From UBA5738 sp964603475 (lineage in GTDB: Bacteria > Patescibacteriota > Minisyncoccia > Minisyncoccales > UBA5738), in NCBI GenBank assembly GCA_964603475.1, contig CAZRVG010000001.1:1-64000 (forward strand): 64,000 bases of DNA. Reading direction: 5' to 3'. The position numbers were made by a program, and so were the translations under genes. Of the stretch, positions 33,148 to 41,343 are shown piece after piece (position 1 is the first letter of the stretch; each line of letters opens with the position of its first letter). The notes below the pieces were generated by a model, which had not been told where the DNA came from, did not search any database, and saw only the letters and a list, made by a program, of their open reading frames with translations.

Positions 33148-33700
33148 GAATTTAAAAAATATTATTCTTTTTTTATCAATCGGAGCTTTGATTGTTGCTG
33201 TCTTTTATTTTTTTATCCTTAAAAGAAGCACCAACGAGCCGATAAACAATGATAATGACATTGCCGATTTTGAGGACTGCATAAACGCCGGATACGCAAT
33301 AATGGAAAGCTATCCGGCAAGGTGCAAAACTGCGGATGGAAAAACTTTCACCGAAAACATCGGCAACGAAATTTCGCTGGTTGATCTGATAAGAATCAAT
33401 TCCCTGCGGCCAAACCAAACCGTAAAATCACCGCTAACAATTTCGGGACAAGCGCGCGGCTATTGGTTTTTTGAAGCCTCGTTTCCGGCCAAACTTTTGG
33501 ACGCAAACAACAATACAATCGCACAGGGAATCGCGCAGGCGCAAGGTGAATGGATGACCGAAGATTTTGTTCCTTTTTTGGCAACGATTGAATTTAACAC
33601 TCCGCAAACCCCAACCGGGACTTTGATATTGCAAAAAGATAATCCTTCAGGATTGCCCGAACACAACAACCAACTTATCGTGCCAATCAAATTCAAATAA
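33146..33700 (+). CDS. Membrane-anchored Gmad2-domain protein
   Basis: 184 residues: N-terminal membrane segment (about 5-25), a Cys-containing module FEDCINAGYAIMESYPARC, and a C-terminal Gmad2 immunoglobulin-like domain (about 85-184, PLTISGQARGYWFFEASFP and TGTLILQKDNPSG). Gmad2 occurs in spore-germination and secreted CPR proteins. It probably acts at the cell surface. Strong terminator follows. Confidence 0.8.
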   Translation: MNLKNIILFLSIGALIVAVFYFFILKRSTNEPINNDNDIADFEDCINAGYAIMESYPARCKTADGKTFTENIGNEISLVDLIRINSLRPNQTVKSPLTISGQARGYWFFEASFPAKLLDANNNTIAQGIAQAQGEWMTEDFVPFLATIEFNTPQTPTGTLILQKDNPSGLPEHNNQLIVPIKFK

Positions 33701-33712
33701 AATACTTATAAT

Positions 33713-33726
33713 ATTGTGCAACATTT
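33713..33726 (+). repeat. 14-bp direct repeat flanking xerC, right-hand copy
   Basis: ATTGTGCAACATTT, identical to 35034-35047. The two lie on either side of the recombinase gene. Confidence 0.6.
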
Positions 33727-33727
33727 C

Positions 33728-33752
33728 AAAACCGCCCATGGAAGGCGGTTTT
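33728..33752. terminator. Terminator between the Gmad2 gene and xerC
   Basis: AAAACCGCC and GGCGGTTTT around CATGGAA, with T's on both sides. Confidence 0.85.
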
Positions 33753-33791
33753 TTACTTTTTTTTATCCAATAATTTGGCAATTCAGCGATT

Positions 33792-34772
33792 CTATTGTTC
33801 GCGGCTATTTTTCATCTTTCGGCCGCTGTGGAATTGACGGTGAATATCGCGCAAGCGCTTGTTGGTTACGTGCGTGTAAATTTGCGTGGTCATAATACTG
33901 CGGTGTCCCAAAAATTCCTGAATCGCGCGCAAATCCGCGCCCTGCGCCAGCAAATCGGTGGCCATGGAATGGCGCAAAGTGTGCGGCGTGGTAAAAAGCG
34001 GCAATCCCGCGGAAATCACATAATTTTTAAGAATCCGCTCAATCGAACAAGCCGTTAAGCGCTTTGGGGCGTCCTTGCGCGAACGAAAATTAATAAACAG
34101 CGCCTTTTCGTCTTTTTCGCAAATATCGTCGCGGATTTTTAAATATTTTTTGATCCACTCCAGGGCGCGCCCGGAAAAATAAACCGTGCGCGGATGCTTT
34201 CCTTTGCCGATAATTCCCAATTCCAACTCTTTGTTTTCCTTCAAATTGGCAAATTGCTCGCGATTGAGCGCGACCAGCTCGGCAATGCGCAAGCCGGTGG
34301 AAAAAAGCGCCTCCAAAATCGCGCGATCGCGCGTTCCCGCGTCGGTATCGATATTGGGAGCCAATAAAAGTTTTTCCACCTGGTCCAAATTCAAAAACTT
34401 TACCGTTTTTTCCTTTTTTGCGTCGCGGGGCAAATTCACCTTGTCCGCAGGTAAAGAAACTATATCCTTGGCCGTAAAATAGCCCAATAGCGCCCTCAAA
34501 GCAATCAAGTAGTAGTTTTGTGTAGCTTTTGATAAATTGCACCCCCTTGCGTCGATAAAACGGGACAAATACACTCTGTAATCCCAAACATCATCGGAAT
34601 TGAGCTCATGAGGCAAAATTTCGGCTTTTTGGCGTTTTTTTAACCAATCAATGAATCTTTGCAGATAACGGCGATAGTTTATCTGTGTTTTTTCGGACAG
34701 CCCTTTTTCAATCTCGCAATAATCAAGAAAGTCGGGGATATGGGCAATAATGGTTTTTTTTGATTTATTCAT
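33792..34772 (-). CDS. Tyrosine recombinase (XerC/XerD-like)
   Basis: 326 residues: N-terminal SAM-like DNA-binding domain (about 10-115), catalytic domain with FSTGLRIAELVALN (Arg), HTLRHSMATDLL (His, Arg), LGHRSIMTTQIYTHV (His/Tyr nucleophile). It resolves chromosome dimers at dif or integrates elements. As a single Xer in this window it could be the XerH/XerA-type sole recombinase. Direct repeats flank it. Confidence 0.88.
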   Translation of the reverse strand: MNKSKKTIIAHIPDFLDYCEIEKGLSEKTQINYRRYLQRFIDWLKKRQKAEILPHELNSDDVWDYRVYLSRFIDARGCNLSKATQNYYLIALRALLGYFTAKDIVSLPADKVNLPRDAKKEKTVKFLNLDQVEKLLLAPNIDTDAGTRDRAILEALFSTGLRIAELVALNREQFANLKENKELELGIIGKGKHPRTVYFSGRALEWIKKYLKIRDDICEKDEKALFINFRSRKDAPKRLTACSIERILKNYVISAGLPLFTTPHTLRHSMATDLLAQGADLRAIQEFLGHRSIMTTQIYTHVTNKRLRDIHRQFHSGRKMKNSREQ

Positions 34773-35102
34773 TTGTCGTGGAATTAAGCGGGGAATAATA
34801 ATTATGGTTCAATAGAATAAAAGATAAAAAAAATAAAAAAACAATTCACAAAAAATAAAATCCAATAAATTTAAAATAAAAACAAAAAAATTATAACTTT
34901 TTATCGGGGGAAGGCTTTAAAAAGATAAAACTTTCGGGATGCGGGATCACCCGGCAAAAAGGGTAAAACCTTCCAAAATCCGGCATTTTTGACAAAATGG
35001 CAAAAATCCCGTTCACAATGTTGATTAACCTGCATTGTGCAACATTTATAATAACACGCCAAAAGCTCCTCCGCAATTGGAACTCCTCGCCTCTCTCCGG
35101 CG
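34773..35102. other. Gene-free stretch upstream of xerC
   Basis: 330 nt. The first 120 nt are A/T-rich. It also holds an inverted CACAATG (35014-35020) and CATTGTG (35033-35039) pair and the direct repeat at 35034-35047. No convincing gene is seen. Confidence 0.5.
35011..35047. repeat. Candidate recombination-type site near xerC
   Basis: GTT-CACAATG, 12 nt, CATTGTG-CAAC inverted arms overlapping the direct repeat ATTGTGCAACATTT. It is not a recognisable dif consensus. A recombinase substrate is only a possibility. Confidence 0.35.
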
Positions 35103-35408
35103 CTAATTCCAGAACAATAAAAATTGCTTGATGCGCTCGCCGATCGCGGGAAGGTATTCTTTCGCGGACTGGTAAATATTCCCCGCGTCGCGCTTCGTTT
35201 CTTGAATTTGGATACCGATATCCTCTTTAATTTCCGGCGCGCGCTCTTGGGCTTCCCCGAATAAACAATCAAAAACGGCGCGCGATCCGCCCTCCACCCA
35301 ATCAAAAAAACTGTCCGAAATAAAAACAATTCCCGCAATCACTATAATTGCCAGCAGCAACAGCTTAAATAGCGCCCAAGATATTAATCGAATAAAGTTT
35401 GCGCACAT
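35103..35408 (-). CDS. Small membrane protein with amphipathic tail, unknown
   Basis: 101 residues: membrane segment (about 12-32, WALFKLLLLAIIVIAGIVF) and a charged helical tail (GEAQERAPEIKEDIGIQIQE). Starts inside the end of gltX (25-nt overlap). No family recognised. Confidence 0.5.
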   Translation of the reverse strand: MCANFIRLISWALFKLLLLAIIVIAGIVFISDSFFDWVEGGSRAVFDCLFGEAQERAPEIKEDIGIQIQETKRDAGNIYQSAKEYLPAIGERIKQFLLFWN

Positions 35409-36943
35409 TTTGAACCGTTTAAAAGCTCCAACGCGAAATCAATTCTTTTCATGGTTTTTGTTTTTCCCAAAACATCCGCCATTTCAAACGGACCGATTGA
35501 CATTTTTTGGCCGCAAAGCGCCACGCGCAACGGCCACAGCAAATACCCGCGGTCTTTTTCGGGCAAGCCCCTCGAAAGATTATATTCGTTTATTTTCGGC
35601 AGCACCGCCTCTTCCAAATTCTGCCGATTCCAATCCCCCGCTTCTATTTTTGACAACATTTTTTTTAATTCGTCAAGAGCAAATTTTGTTTCCTCAAAAG
35701 ACGAATCTTTCCATTTTAGCAATTCTTTTTCATATTTCATTTCGCCCGCGAAAAAATACTCGGAGATTTCGGCAATTTCAGAAATTTTTTTAAGCCGCGT
35801 TTTCTGGTATTCGGCGATTTTTTCAAAAAACTTAAAATCAATACTCTCCCCTGTCCGCGCGTTTTTATAATTTGTTTTTCCTCCATCGCCCTCTTTTTGC
35901 TCAATCACAAAATTTTTCGAAACAAAATAAGGAACGCAGAGGCGCGCCAAATCGCTGATTGAAAGTTCTCTAATATATAAACTGTTTAAATAATCAAGGC
36001 GCGCCAAATTGAATATCGCGCCCCCTTTTTGTATTTTATCCAAAGAAAAATCACGAATCAATTCTTCTTTTGAATAAATTTCCTTTTCCGTTCCCGGATT
36101 CCATCCCAAAAAAGCGATAAAATTAATCATTGCTTCGGCAAGATATCCTTGTTTTCGATATTCGCAAACCGGCACGGCGCAATGCCTCTTTGATAATTTT
36201 GATCGATCCGGCCCCAAAAGCAAGGGCAAATGCGCGTACCTTACCGGCGGAAAATCAAACGCCTCCTGAATTAATATTTGTTTGGGGGTGTTGGGCAAAA
36301 TATCTTCACCGCGCAAAATATGCGTGATTCCCATTTCAAAATCATCGACCGTGACAATAAAATTATAAAGCGCGTTCTCCATATCCTTGGCAATCACAAA
36401 GTCGCCGATCAAACCGGCATCAAACTCAATTTTGCCGCGCACAAGATCGTTAAATTTTATTTTTTTGGTTTGCGTCCGAAATCTGATAACCGCCCTTTCT
36501 CCGCACGCGACGCGCTCCGCGGCTTCAGCCTTTGAAATTTGAGCACACTTGCCGGAATATTTTGGCGCTTCTCCGCGCGACATTTGATACTGCCTTTGAG
36601 CTTCCAATTCTTCTTGAGAACAAAAGCAGTAATAAGCCTTGTTTTCGTCAATCAAGCGAGAAAGATATTTTTTATAAATTTCGCTTCTTTGCGATTGATA
36701 AAAAGGCCCTTCATTCCATTCAATTCCCAGCCAGCGCAAACTCGCGATGATATCTTCGCAAAACTCGGGCTTAGAACGATCCTTATCCGTGTCTTCCAGG
36801 CGAAAAACAACTGTTCCGCGATTTTGACGCGCGAAAAGATAATTGAATAGCGCGGTTCTCGCCGTGCCGATATGCGTATATCCGGTTGGCGACGGCGGAA
36901 TTCGCACCCGCACTTTATCGCTTTTTTGATTGTGTGCCAACAT
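35384..36943 (-). CDS. gltX: Glutamate--tRNA ligase
   Basis: 519 residues. Class I motifs PSPTGYTHIGTARTA (HIGH-type) and RSKLSKRH (KMSKS-type), and the C-terminal helical anticodon domain. It charges tRNA-Glu, and probably also tRNA-Gln followed by amidation, since no GlnRS is seen here. Longer than the 470-residue norm by some insertion. Its mRNA leader contains a 17-bp inverted repeat. Confidence 0.95.
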   Translation of the reverse strand: MLAHNQKSDKVRVRIPPSPTGYTHIGTARTALFNYLFARQNRGTVVFRLEDTDKDRSKPEFCEDIIASLRWLGIEWNEGPFYQSQRSEIYKKYLSRLIDENKAYYCFCSQEELEAQRQYQMSRGEAPKYSGKCAQISKAEAAERVACGERAVIRFRTQTKKIKFNDLVRGKIEFDAGLIGDFVIAKDMENALYNFIVTVDDFEMGITHILRGEDILPNTPKQILIQEAFDFPPVRYAHLPLLLGPDRSKLSKRHCAVPVCEYRKQGYLAEAMINFIAFLGWNPGTEKEIYSKEELIRDFSLDKIQKGGAIFNLARLDYLNSLYIRELSISDLARLCVPYFVSKNFVIEQKEGDGGKTNYKNARTGESIDFKFFEKIAEYQKTRLKKISEIAEISEYFFAGEMKYEKELLKWKDSSFEETKFALDELKKMLSKIEAGDWNRQNLEEAVLPKINEYNLSRGLPEKDRGYLLWPLRVALCGQKMSIGPFEMADVLGKTKTMKRIDFALELLNGSKCAQTLFD

Positions 36944-36949
36944 AGTTTT

Positions 36950-37045
36950 AGAGCGTTGAATAATTGTTGAATTCTGCCAATTTAAGAATTGTTTGAGCTT
37001 AATTTTTTCCCAAATTTGACAATTTTGTCAATTATTTAACGCTCT
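36950..37045 (-). promoter_or_regulatory. gltX 5' leader with long inverted repeat
   Basis: AGAGCGTTGAATAATTG (36950-36966) is nearly complementary (16 of 17) to 37029-37045. On the minus strand the mRNA would begin with one arm and end with the other 7 nt before ATG. A second palindrome TTGACAA-TT-TTGTCAA (37016-37031) lies inside. Closing the stem could hide the start codon region. Confidence 0.55.
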
Positions 37046-37048
37046 CAG

Positions 37049-37057
37049 TTTATAATA
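37049..37057 (-). promoter_or_regulatory. -10 region of gltX
   Basis: Minus-strand TATTAT (37057-37052) overlapping TATAAA (37054-37049). A start near 37042 would put the leader stem at the extreme 5' end. Confidence 0.45.
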
Positions 37058-37068
37058 TCAACAAAAAT

Positions 37069-38193
37069 TTATTTTTTATTCGCGTATTGAACGATATAAT
37101 CCGCGATCGTTTCTCCGGCATTTGGCCGCGCGAATTGAGAAGCGGCCTCGGCCATTGCCGCCATCGTTTCGGGAGAATTAAATAAATCTTTTATTTTTTC
37201 CAAAAAGAGATGCGTGGTAAAATTACCTTCTTCCATAACAAGCGCCGCCCCGCTTTGCGCGTACCCATAAGCGTTTTTTAATTGGTGTTTTTGCGCGGCT
37301 TCGGGCAACGGGATGAGGATACTCGGCTTTTTGACCGCCGCAATCTCAAAAATACTGCCCGATCCGGCGCGGCTCACTATCAAATCGGCAATCGCGTAAA
37401 TATCGGAAAGCGCCGACTCGTTAACAAACCCCAGCGCGTGATAATGTTCCAAAAGCTCGGCGCCGGCAGTAATTCGAGCCTCTTGATTGATTTCTTTCAA
37501 ATTCTTGGGACCGACAATGTGGATAATTTCATAGTTTTTAAGTAATTCGGGCATAGCGTCCAGTATCTTATCATTTATCCGGCGAGCGCCCTGTGATCCT
37601 CCCATCACCAAAATTACCGGCCTTGGCTCTTTTAACCCCAATGTCTTGATCGCGCCTTCCTTCGAGCCGTTTTTTAATTCATTGCGGATCGGATTTCCGG
37701 TTAAAATCATTTTATTTTGGGCAAATCCCTCGGTTTGCGGAAAAGAAACAAAAACCGCTGACGCGTATTTCGAAGTTTTTTGGCTCGCTACTCCCAAAAC
37801 CGCGTCGGATTCTTGTAAAAATAACGGAATACTCAAAAATCGAGCCGAAACCGCAACCGGAAAAGATCCGTATCCTCCTTTCGAAAAAACCAAATCGGGA
37901 TTGATAAAAAAGAGCCAAAAAAACGATTGAAAAACACCGAAAGGAATCCGAAAAACCGCGTCAATAACATTTTGAATCAATGACAGAGGGTCCAAATAGC
38001 GCCTTATTTTGCCGGCGGCAATATTGCGGACTTTCACGCGCTCCTTGGCGAGAACAATATTGCAAAATCGGTCTTTCGGTCCCAGATAATAGAGCTTTGC
38101 GCCATCGCCGTATTTTTTCCTTAACTCGCGAATCACCGCGACAATCGGATAAATATGACCGCCGGTACCTCCGCCGGTAAAAATTATTTTCAT
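37069..38193 (-). CDS. murG: UDP-GlcNAc transferase MurG
   Basis: 374 residues from the ATG at 38193, which opens on FTGGGTGGHIYPIVAVI, the family N-terminus; the upstream in-frame ATG adds an atypical leader. GSQGARRIND and the RAGSGSIFEIAA donor-binding block are intact. It adds GlcNAc to lipid I at the inner membrane face. Third gene of murD-ftsW-murG. Confidence 0.95.
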   Translation of the reverse strand: MKIIFTGGGTGGHIYPIVAVIRELRKKYGDGAKLYYLGPKDRFCNIVLAKERVKVRNIAAGKIRRYLDPLSLIQNVIDAVFRIPFGVFQSFFWLFFINPDLVFSKGGYGSFPVAVSARFLSIPLFLQESDAVLGVASQKTSKYASAVFVSFPQTEGFAQNKMILTGNPIRNELKNGSKEGAIKTLGLKEPRPVILVMGGSQGARRINDKILDAMPELLKNYEIIHIVGPKNLKEINQEARITAGAELLEHYHALGFVNESALSDIYAIADLIVSRAGSGSIFEIAAVKKPSILIPLPEAAQKHQLKNAYGYAQSGAALVMEEGNFTTHLFLEKIKDLFNSPETMAAMAEAASQFARPNAGETIADYIVQYANKK

Positions 38194-38308
38194 TGTTATT
38201 ATGTTAAACGAAAGAAAAAACAATTCACGCGAAAGATAACAACACTTATAGCAAAATTAATTCAATTTGCATTAACATTAAGCCGATTATAACACTTTTG
38301 CCATAATT

Positions 38309-39451
38309 TTAAAGACCGCCCGCCGACAATTTCGGCTGGCGTGAAATATTCAGTAAAAAGCCTGCTGCAATTAATTCAATCGCAATCGCGGTTCCGCCAT
38401 AACTTATAAACGGCAAAGGTATGCCGCTCAAAGGTAAAAGGCCGATTGTCGCCGAAATGTTGATCATCGCCTGCAAAACAATCCAAAACGTTATGCCAAA
38501 AGCCGCCAAATATTGAAATTTATTTTGGCTTTTTTTAGCGATTATAAACCCGCGCCACGCAAAAACTGCAAAAATAGCGATGAGCGCCATACCGCCGACT
38601 AAGCCGAACTCATGGGCATATGGCGCAAAAATTGAATCGCCGATGAGTTCGGGCAATAACGAATACTTTTGCGAAGACGCACCCATACCCTGCCCAAAAA
38701 CATCCCCCGAACCGACAAGCATCATCGCCTGCTTTGATTGAAAATTCTTGCCCAACGGATCGGATTCCGGAGAGAGCCAAGAAGAAAGGCGGTCGAGTCG
38801 ATATGATTCCGAACAAACAAGCAAAGCCAAAAGAGCAATACCGGCCAAAACCATAAAAAAACTGTGCTTTAAAGGAGTGCCGGAAAGAAAATACATTATA
38901 AATGCCGTGAGCGCGATCACGCCAAACGTGCTCAAATCCGGCTGCTTAATAAGCAAAAATCCGATAACTCCCACCACAAGCAAAAACGCCGCCAGAGTGT
39001 CGCCAAACATTTGCCCCGATTTTTTTTTGTCGGATCTCCGTTCCGATCGCGAGGCAAGCCAGCTGGCAAGATAAACGATAAAAGCAAGTTTCAACAATTC
39101 CGAAGGCTGAACCGTCGCCACCCCCAAATTAATCCACCTCTGCGCCCCGCCGGCGGAAAATCCAACCCCCGGAATAAAAACCGAAACCAAAAATAAAACA
39201 CAAGCAAGAAGAAAAAACGGTGCCAGTTTGCGCCATAATTTCAACGGAATTTTATAGGCCGCGATACCGGCAACAATGCCGGGTAGAATGCCCATCATAA
39301 TTTGGTGGCGGATTAAATAATAACTGTCGTGATATTTCGATTGCGATAGTAACGCCGAAGCGCTAGATAAAATCATCACTCCCAATACAACCGCCGCGGC
39401 CACCGCCGCCAACATAATAAGATCGGGTTTTAGTCGCTGTTCTCTAGTCAT
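38309..39451 (-). CDS. ftsW: Lipid II polymerase/division protein FtsW
   Basis: 380 residues with ten hydrophobic segments. SEDS-family motifs GVATVQPSELLKLAFI, YAHEFGLVGG and LPFISYGGTA are intact. It polymerises lipid II into glycan strands with a class b PBP at the division site. Overlaps murD by 8 nt. RodA is an alternative name, but the mur neighbours favour FtsW. Confidence 0.92.
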   Translation of the reverse strand: MTREQRLKPDLIMLAAVAAAVVLGVMILSSASALLSQSKYHDSYYLIRHQIMMGILPGIVAGIAAYKIPLKLWRKLAPFFLLACVLFLVSVFIPGVGFSAGGAQRWINLGVATVQPSELLKLAFIVYLASWLASRSERRSDKKKSGQMFGDTLAAFLLVVGVIGFLLIKQPDLSTFGVIALTAFIMYFLSGTPLKHSFFMVLAGIALLALLVCSESYRLDRLSSWLSPESDPLGKNFQSKQAMMLVGSGDVFGQGMGASSQKYSLLPELIGDSIFAPYAHEFGLVGGMALIAIFAVFAWRGFIIAKKSQNKFQYLAAFGITFWIVLQAMINISATIGLLPLSGIPLPFISYGGTAIAIELIAAGFLLNISRQPKLSAGGL

Positions 39452-40799
39452 GGCCGCCTTTTTTAATGTTTGATTGCGCCATTAAGCAATTTTTAAAACA
39501 TTCCCCGCGATGCGCGTAATCGCGAAAATTGCCAAAACTTGCCGAAGCCGCGGAAAGCAAGCATATTCTCCCCTTTTGCGTTTTTTCAAGCGCCAAATCG
39601 ACCGCAACATTCATTTTTGAGACAAAAAAGGGCGAAATTCGCGCCAAACATTTTTTTTGTCTATCCGCAGCCGCTTCAACAGATTCCCAAATCCTTTTTC
39701 CTGTCTCCGGAAAAAGAATCAAAGTTTTTATTTTGCTCGCCAAGATTTTATCGGCCAGCTTGCCAAAAGGCTGTCCCCGATCAAACCCTCCGGCAATCAA
39801 TGTTTGCGCTCTATCGCCAAGAGCGTCAATTGCCGCGATCGCGCTTTCTTGAATAGTTGATAGCGAGTCATTATAAAAATCAATGCCGTTAAAATTGCCG
39901 ACAAATTCCAATCGATTGCCAAGCGGTCTAAACTCCGCGATCGCGCTATCAATATCCTCGTCCGAAATCTTTAGCAACCTCCCGACAATCACGCCAACTT
40001 TGGCGTTTTCCAAATTAAAATCGCCGATTAAATTCACTTTTTTGGAAAAATTCCATTTACACTCGTTAAAAGCGATCTTATTTGCCGCCGATTCTTGAGC
40101 AATTTGGCGGGCTTCATTGTTGGCAGAATTATAGACAAAATAATCTTCTTTTGATTGATGAATAGCTATATTCGCCTTTGCGCGAATATATTCGCTGTAG
40201 TCTTTGTAATAATCCAAATGCTCCGGATATATATTCAATAATACCGCAACATGCGGACTTTTTCCCATATTATAAAGCTGATGCGCCGAAAGCTCACAAA
40301 TAAAGATAGTTTCTTTATCCGCACCATCTAAAAATTGCAGCATCGGCGTTCCGATATTACCCGCCAAAAAGGTTTTTTTACCCGACCTCTTAATAATTTC
40401 ATAAATTATCGAAGAAACTGTGCTTTTACCTTTTGTTCCGGTAACTCCGATAATTATTCCCGGGCAGTAATTAAAAAATATTTCCGTTTGCGAAATAATT
40501 TTTTGCTCCTGATAAGCTTTTTCGATCTCGGAAATGTGAATGGGAACCCCCGGAGATTTAACAATAACATCATAATCATTCAAGCACGATAAATAATTTT
40601 GCCCCAAACATAATTTGACTTGATGATTTTGTTCAAAGATCTTTTTCAATTCGGGATTTAATTGCCCAACTTCGCTTTTATCGGCCGCACCAATCTCATT
40701 TTGTGGATATTTTGCAAGAAAAAAACGCAGGCTTTCCATCCCCTCTCTGCCCAACCCCAAAATCAATATTTTTTTATTTTCAAAATCGATACCATTCAT
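39444..40799 (-). CDS. murD: UDP-MurNAc-L-alanine glutamate ligase (MurD, possibly MurD2 type)
   Basis: 451 residues from the ATG at 40799. ILGLGREGMESL N-terminal loop, ATP loop GVTGTKGKSTVSS, and FYNDSLSTIQES. It joins glutamate to UDP-MurNAc-L-Ala in the cytoplasm. A murL homologue lies just upstream, so it may be the L-Glu-using MurD2 form; this cannot be proven from sequence alone. ATG 40799 was chosen because the upstream in-frame ATG (40820) lies in the palindrome pair. Confidence 0.9.
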   Translation of the reverse strand: MNGIDFENKKILILGLGREGMESLRFFLAKYPQNEIGAADKSEVGQLNPELKKIFEQNHQVKLCLGQNYLSCLNDYDVIVKSPGVPIHISEIEKAYQEQKIISQTEIFFNYCPGIIIGVTGTKGKSTVSSIIYEIIKRSGKKTFLAGNIGTPMLQFLDGADKETIFICELSAHQLYNMGKSPHVAVLLNIYPEHLDYYKDYSEYIRAKANIAIHQSKEDYFVYNSANNEARQIAQESAANKIAFNECKWNFSKKVNLIGDFNLENAKVGVIVGRLLKISDEDIDSAIAEFRPLGNRLEFVGNFNGIDFYNDSLSTIQESAIAAIDALGDRAQTLIAGGFDRGQPFGKLADKILASKIKTLILFPETGKRIWESVEAAADRQKKCLARISPFFVSKMNVAVDLALEKTQKGRICLLSAASASFGNFRDYAHRGECFKNCLMAQSNIKKGGHD

Positions 40800-40807
40800 G
40801 GTTTTTC

Positions 40808-40855
40808 GTGTTGAAATCAAACTTCAACAAGATTGTTGAAGTTTGATTTCAACAC
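40808..40855. repeat. Inverted pair of palindromes (GTTGAAAT stem) before murD
   Basis: Perfect 23-bp arms (40808-40830 and 40833-40855) with a 2-nt loop, ending 8 nt upstream of the murD start. Same family as 1309-1354 with one stem change. Confidence 0.85.
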
Positions 40856-40877
40856 TTTGATTTTAACACAAATTGAG

Positions 40878-41131
40878 GCATAAAAAAAATGAGGAGAGGT
40901 GAAACCCGCTTTCCTTGATTATCCTGAAAATAAGTTTCAGAACATTCAGCGAAAGCGTTTTCAGAGCTCTCCTTTTTTTTGTAGATACGCCCGGCAGCGC
41001 CAAGGCGCTCCATGCTAATGAGAATGTTTAAAGCTCAATTTCACGTTTATTCTTTCCCTCATTATTAAAAATTCGGCGAAATTGATCTTTAAACCTTATA
41101 TTGATAAAGAGCTGTCTTACTGCACGCTCAC
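40878..41131 (-). ncRNA. Candidate structured ncRNA or terminator-controlled mur leader
   Basis: From a strong minus-strand promoter the RNA would fold into: hairpin GAGC/GCTC (41109-41129); a 17-bp stem (41078-41094 with 41026-41042, 16 matches); AGCGCC/GGCGCT (40996-41009); and a nested terminal hairpin closed by CTCTCC (40967-40972) and GGAGAG (40893-40898), flanked by A8 and T8 runs. It matches neither RNase P, SRP nor tmRNA signatures that I know. It may be an sRNA or an attenuator before murD. Confidence 0.6.
40882..40980. terminator. Nested bidirectional terminator-like hairpin
   Basis: A8 ... GGAGAG ... CGCTTTC/GAAAGCG ... CTGAAA/TTTCAG ... CTCTCC ... T8. U-runs exist on both strands. 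Confidence 0.65.
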
Positions 41132-41137
41132 AAATTT

Positions 41138-41165
41138 ATTTTACAGCCATAAAAAACATTGTCAA
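41138..41165 (-). promoter_or_regulatory. Strong promoter before the mur leader RNA
   Basis: Minus-strand TTGACA (41165-41160), 16 nt, TAAAAT (41143-41138) preceded by TG. Confidence 0.7.
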
Positions 41166-41187
41166 ACAAAGTTTTCCACACCCGGTA

Positions 41188-41338
41188 GTGAAAATTCAGC
41201 TCGCTTTGCGATAGCTTTGCACCGGTAGGCGCAAAGGCCGAATTTCTACTACCGGGCACACCCTGAAGAAGAAATTCGGCAGGCGTTGCCGTTTTATCCC
41301 GCCTAATAGCAGGATAGCCAAATTTTCACTACAGGGAT
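41188..41338. repeat. Array of inverted CCCGGTAGTGAAAATT-type words
   Basis: CCCGGTAGTGAAAATTC (about 41192-41208) faces GAATTTCTACTACCGGG (about 41249-41265), followed by diverged copies near 41270 and 41322-41338. Between murL and the leader promoter; it looks like remnants of a palindromic element. Confidence 0.5.
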
Positions 41339-41343
41339 CCATG

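Noticed and set aside
35011..35047. dif site for the XerC-like recombinase
   Set aside because: The sequence does not fit the usual dif arms or 6-bp centre; reported only as a weak candidate site.
40882..40980. SRP RNA, tmRNA, 6S RNA or RNase P RNA
   Set aside because: None of the conserved sequence elements that I know for these RNAs (for example the SRP GGAAGCAG loop or the RNase P GAAAGUCCG box) is present.
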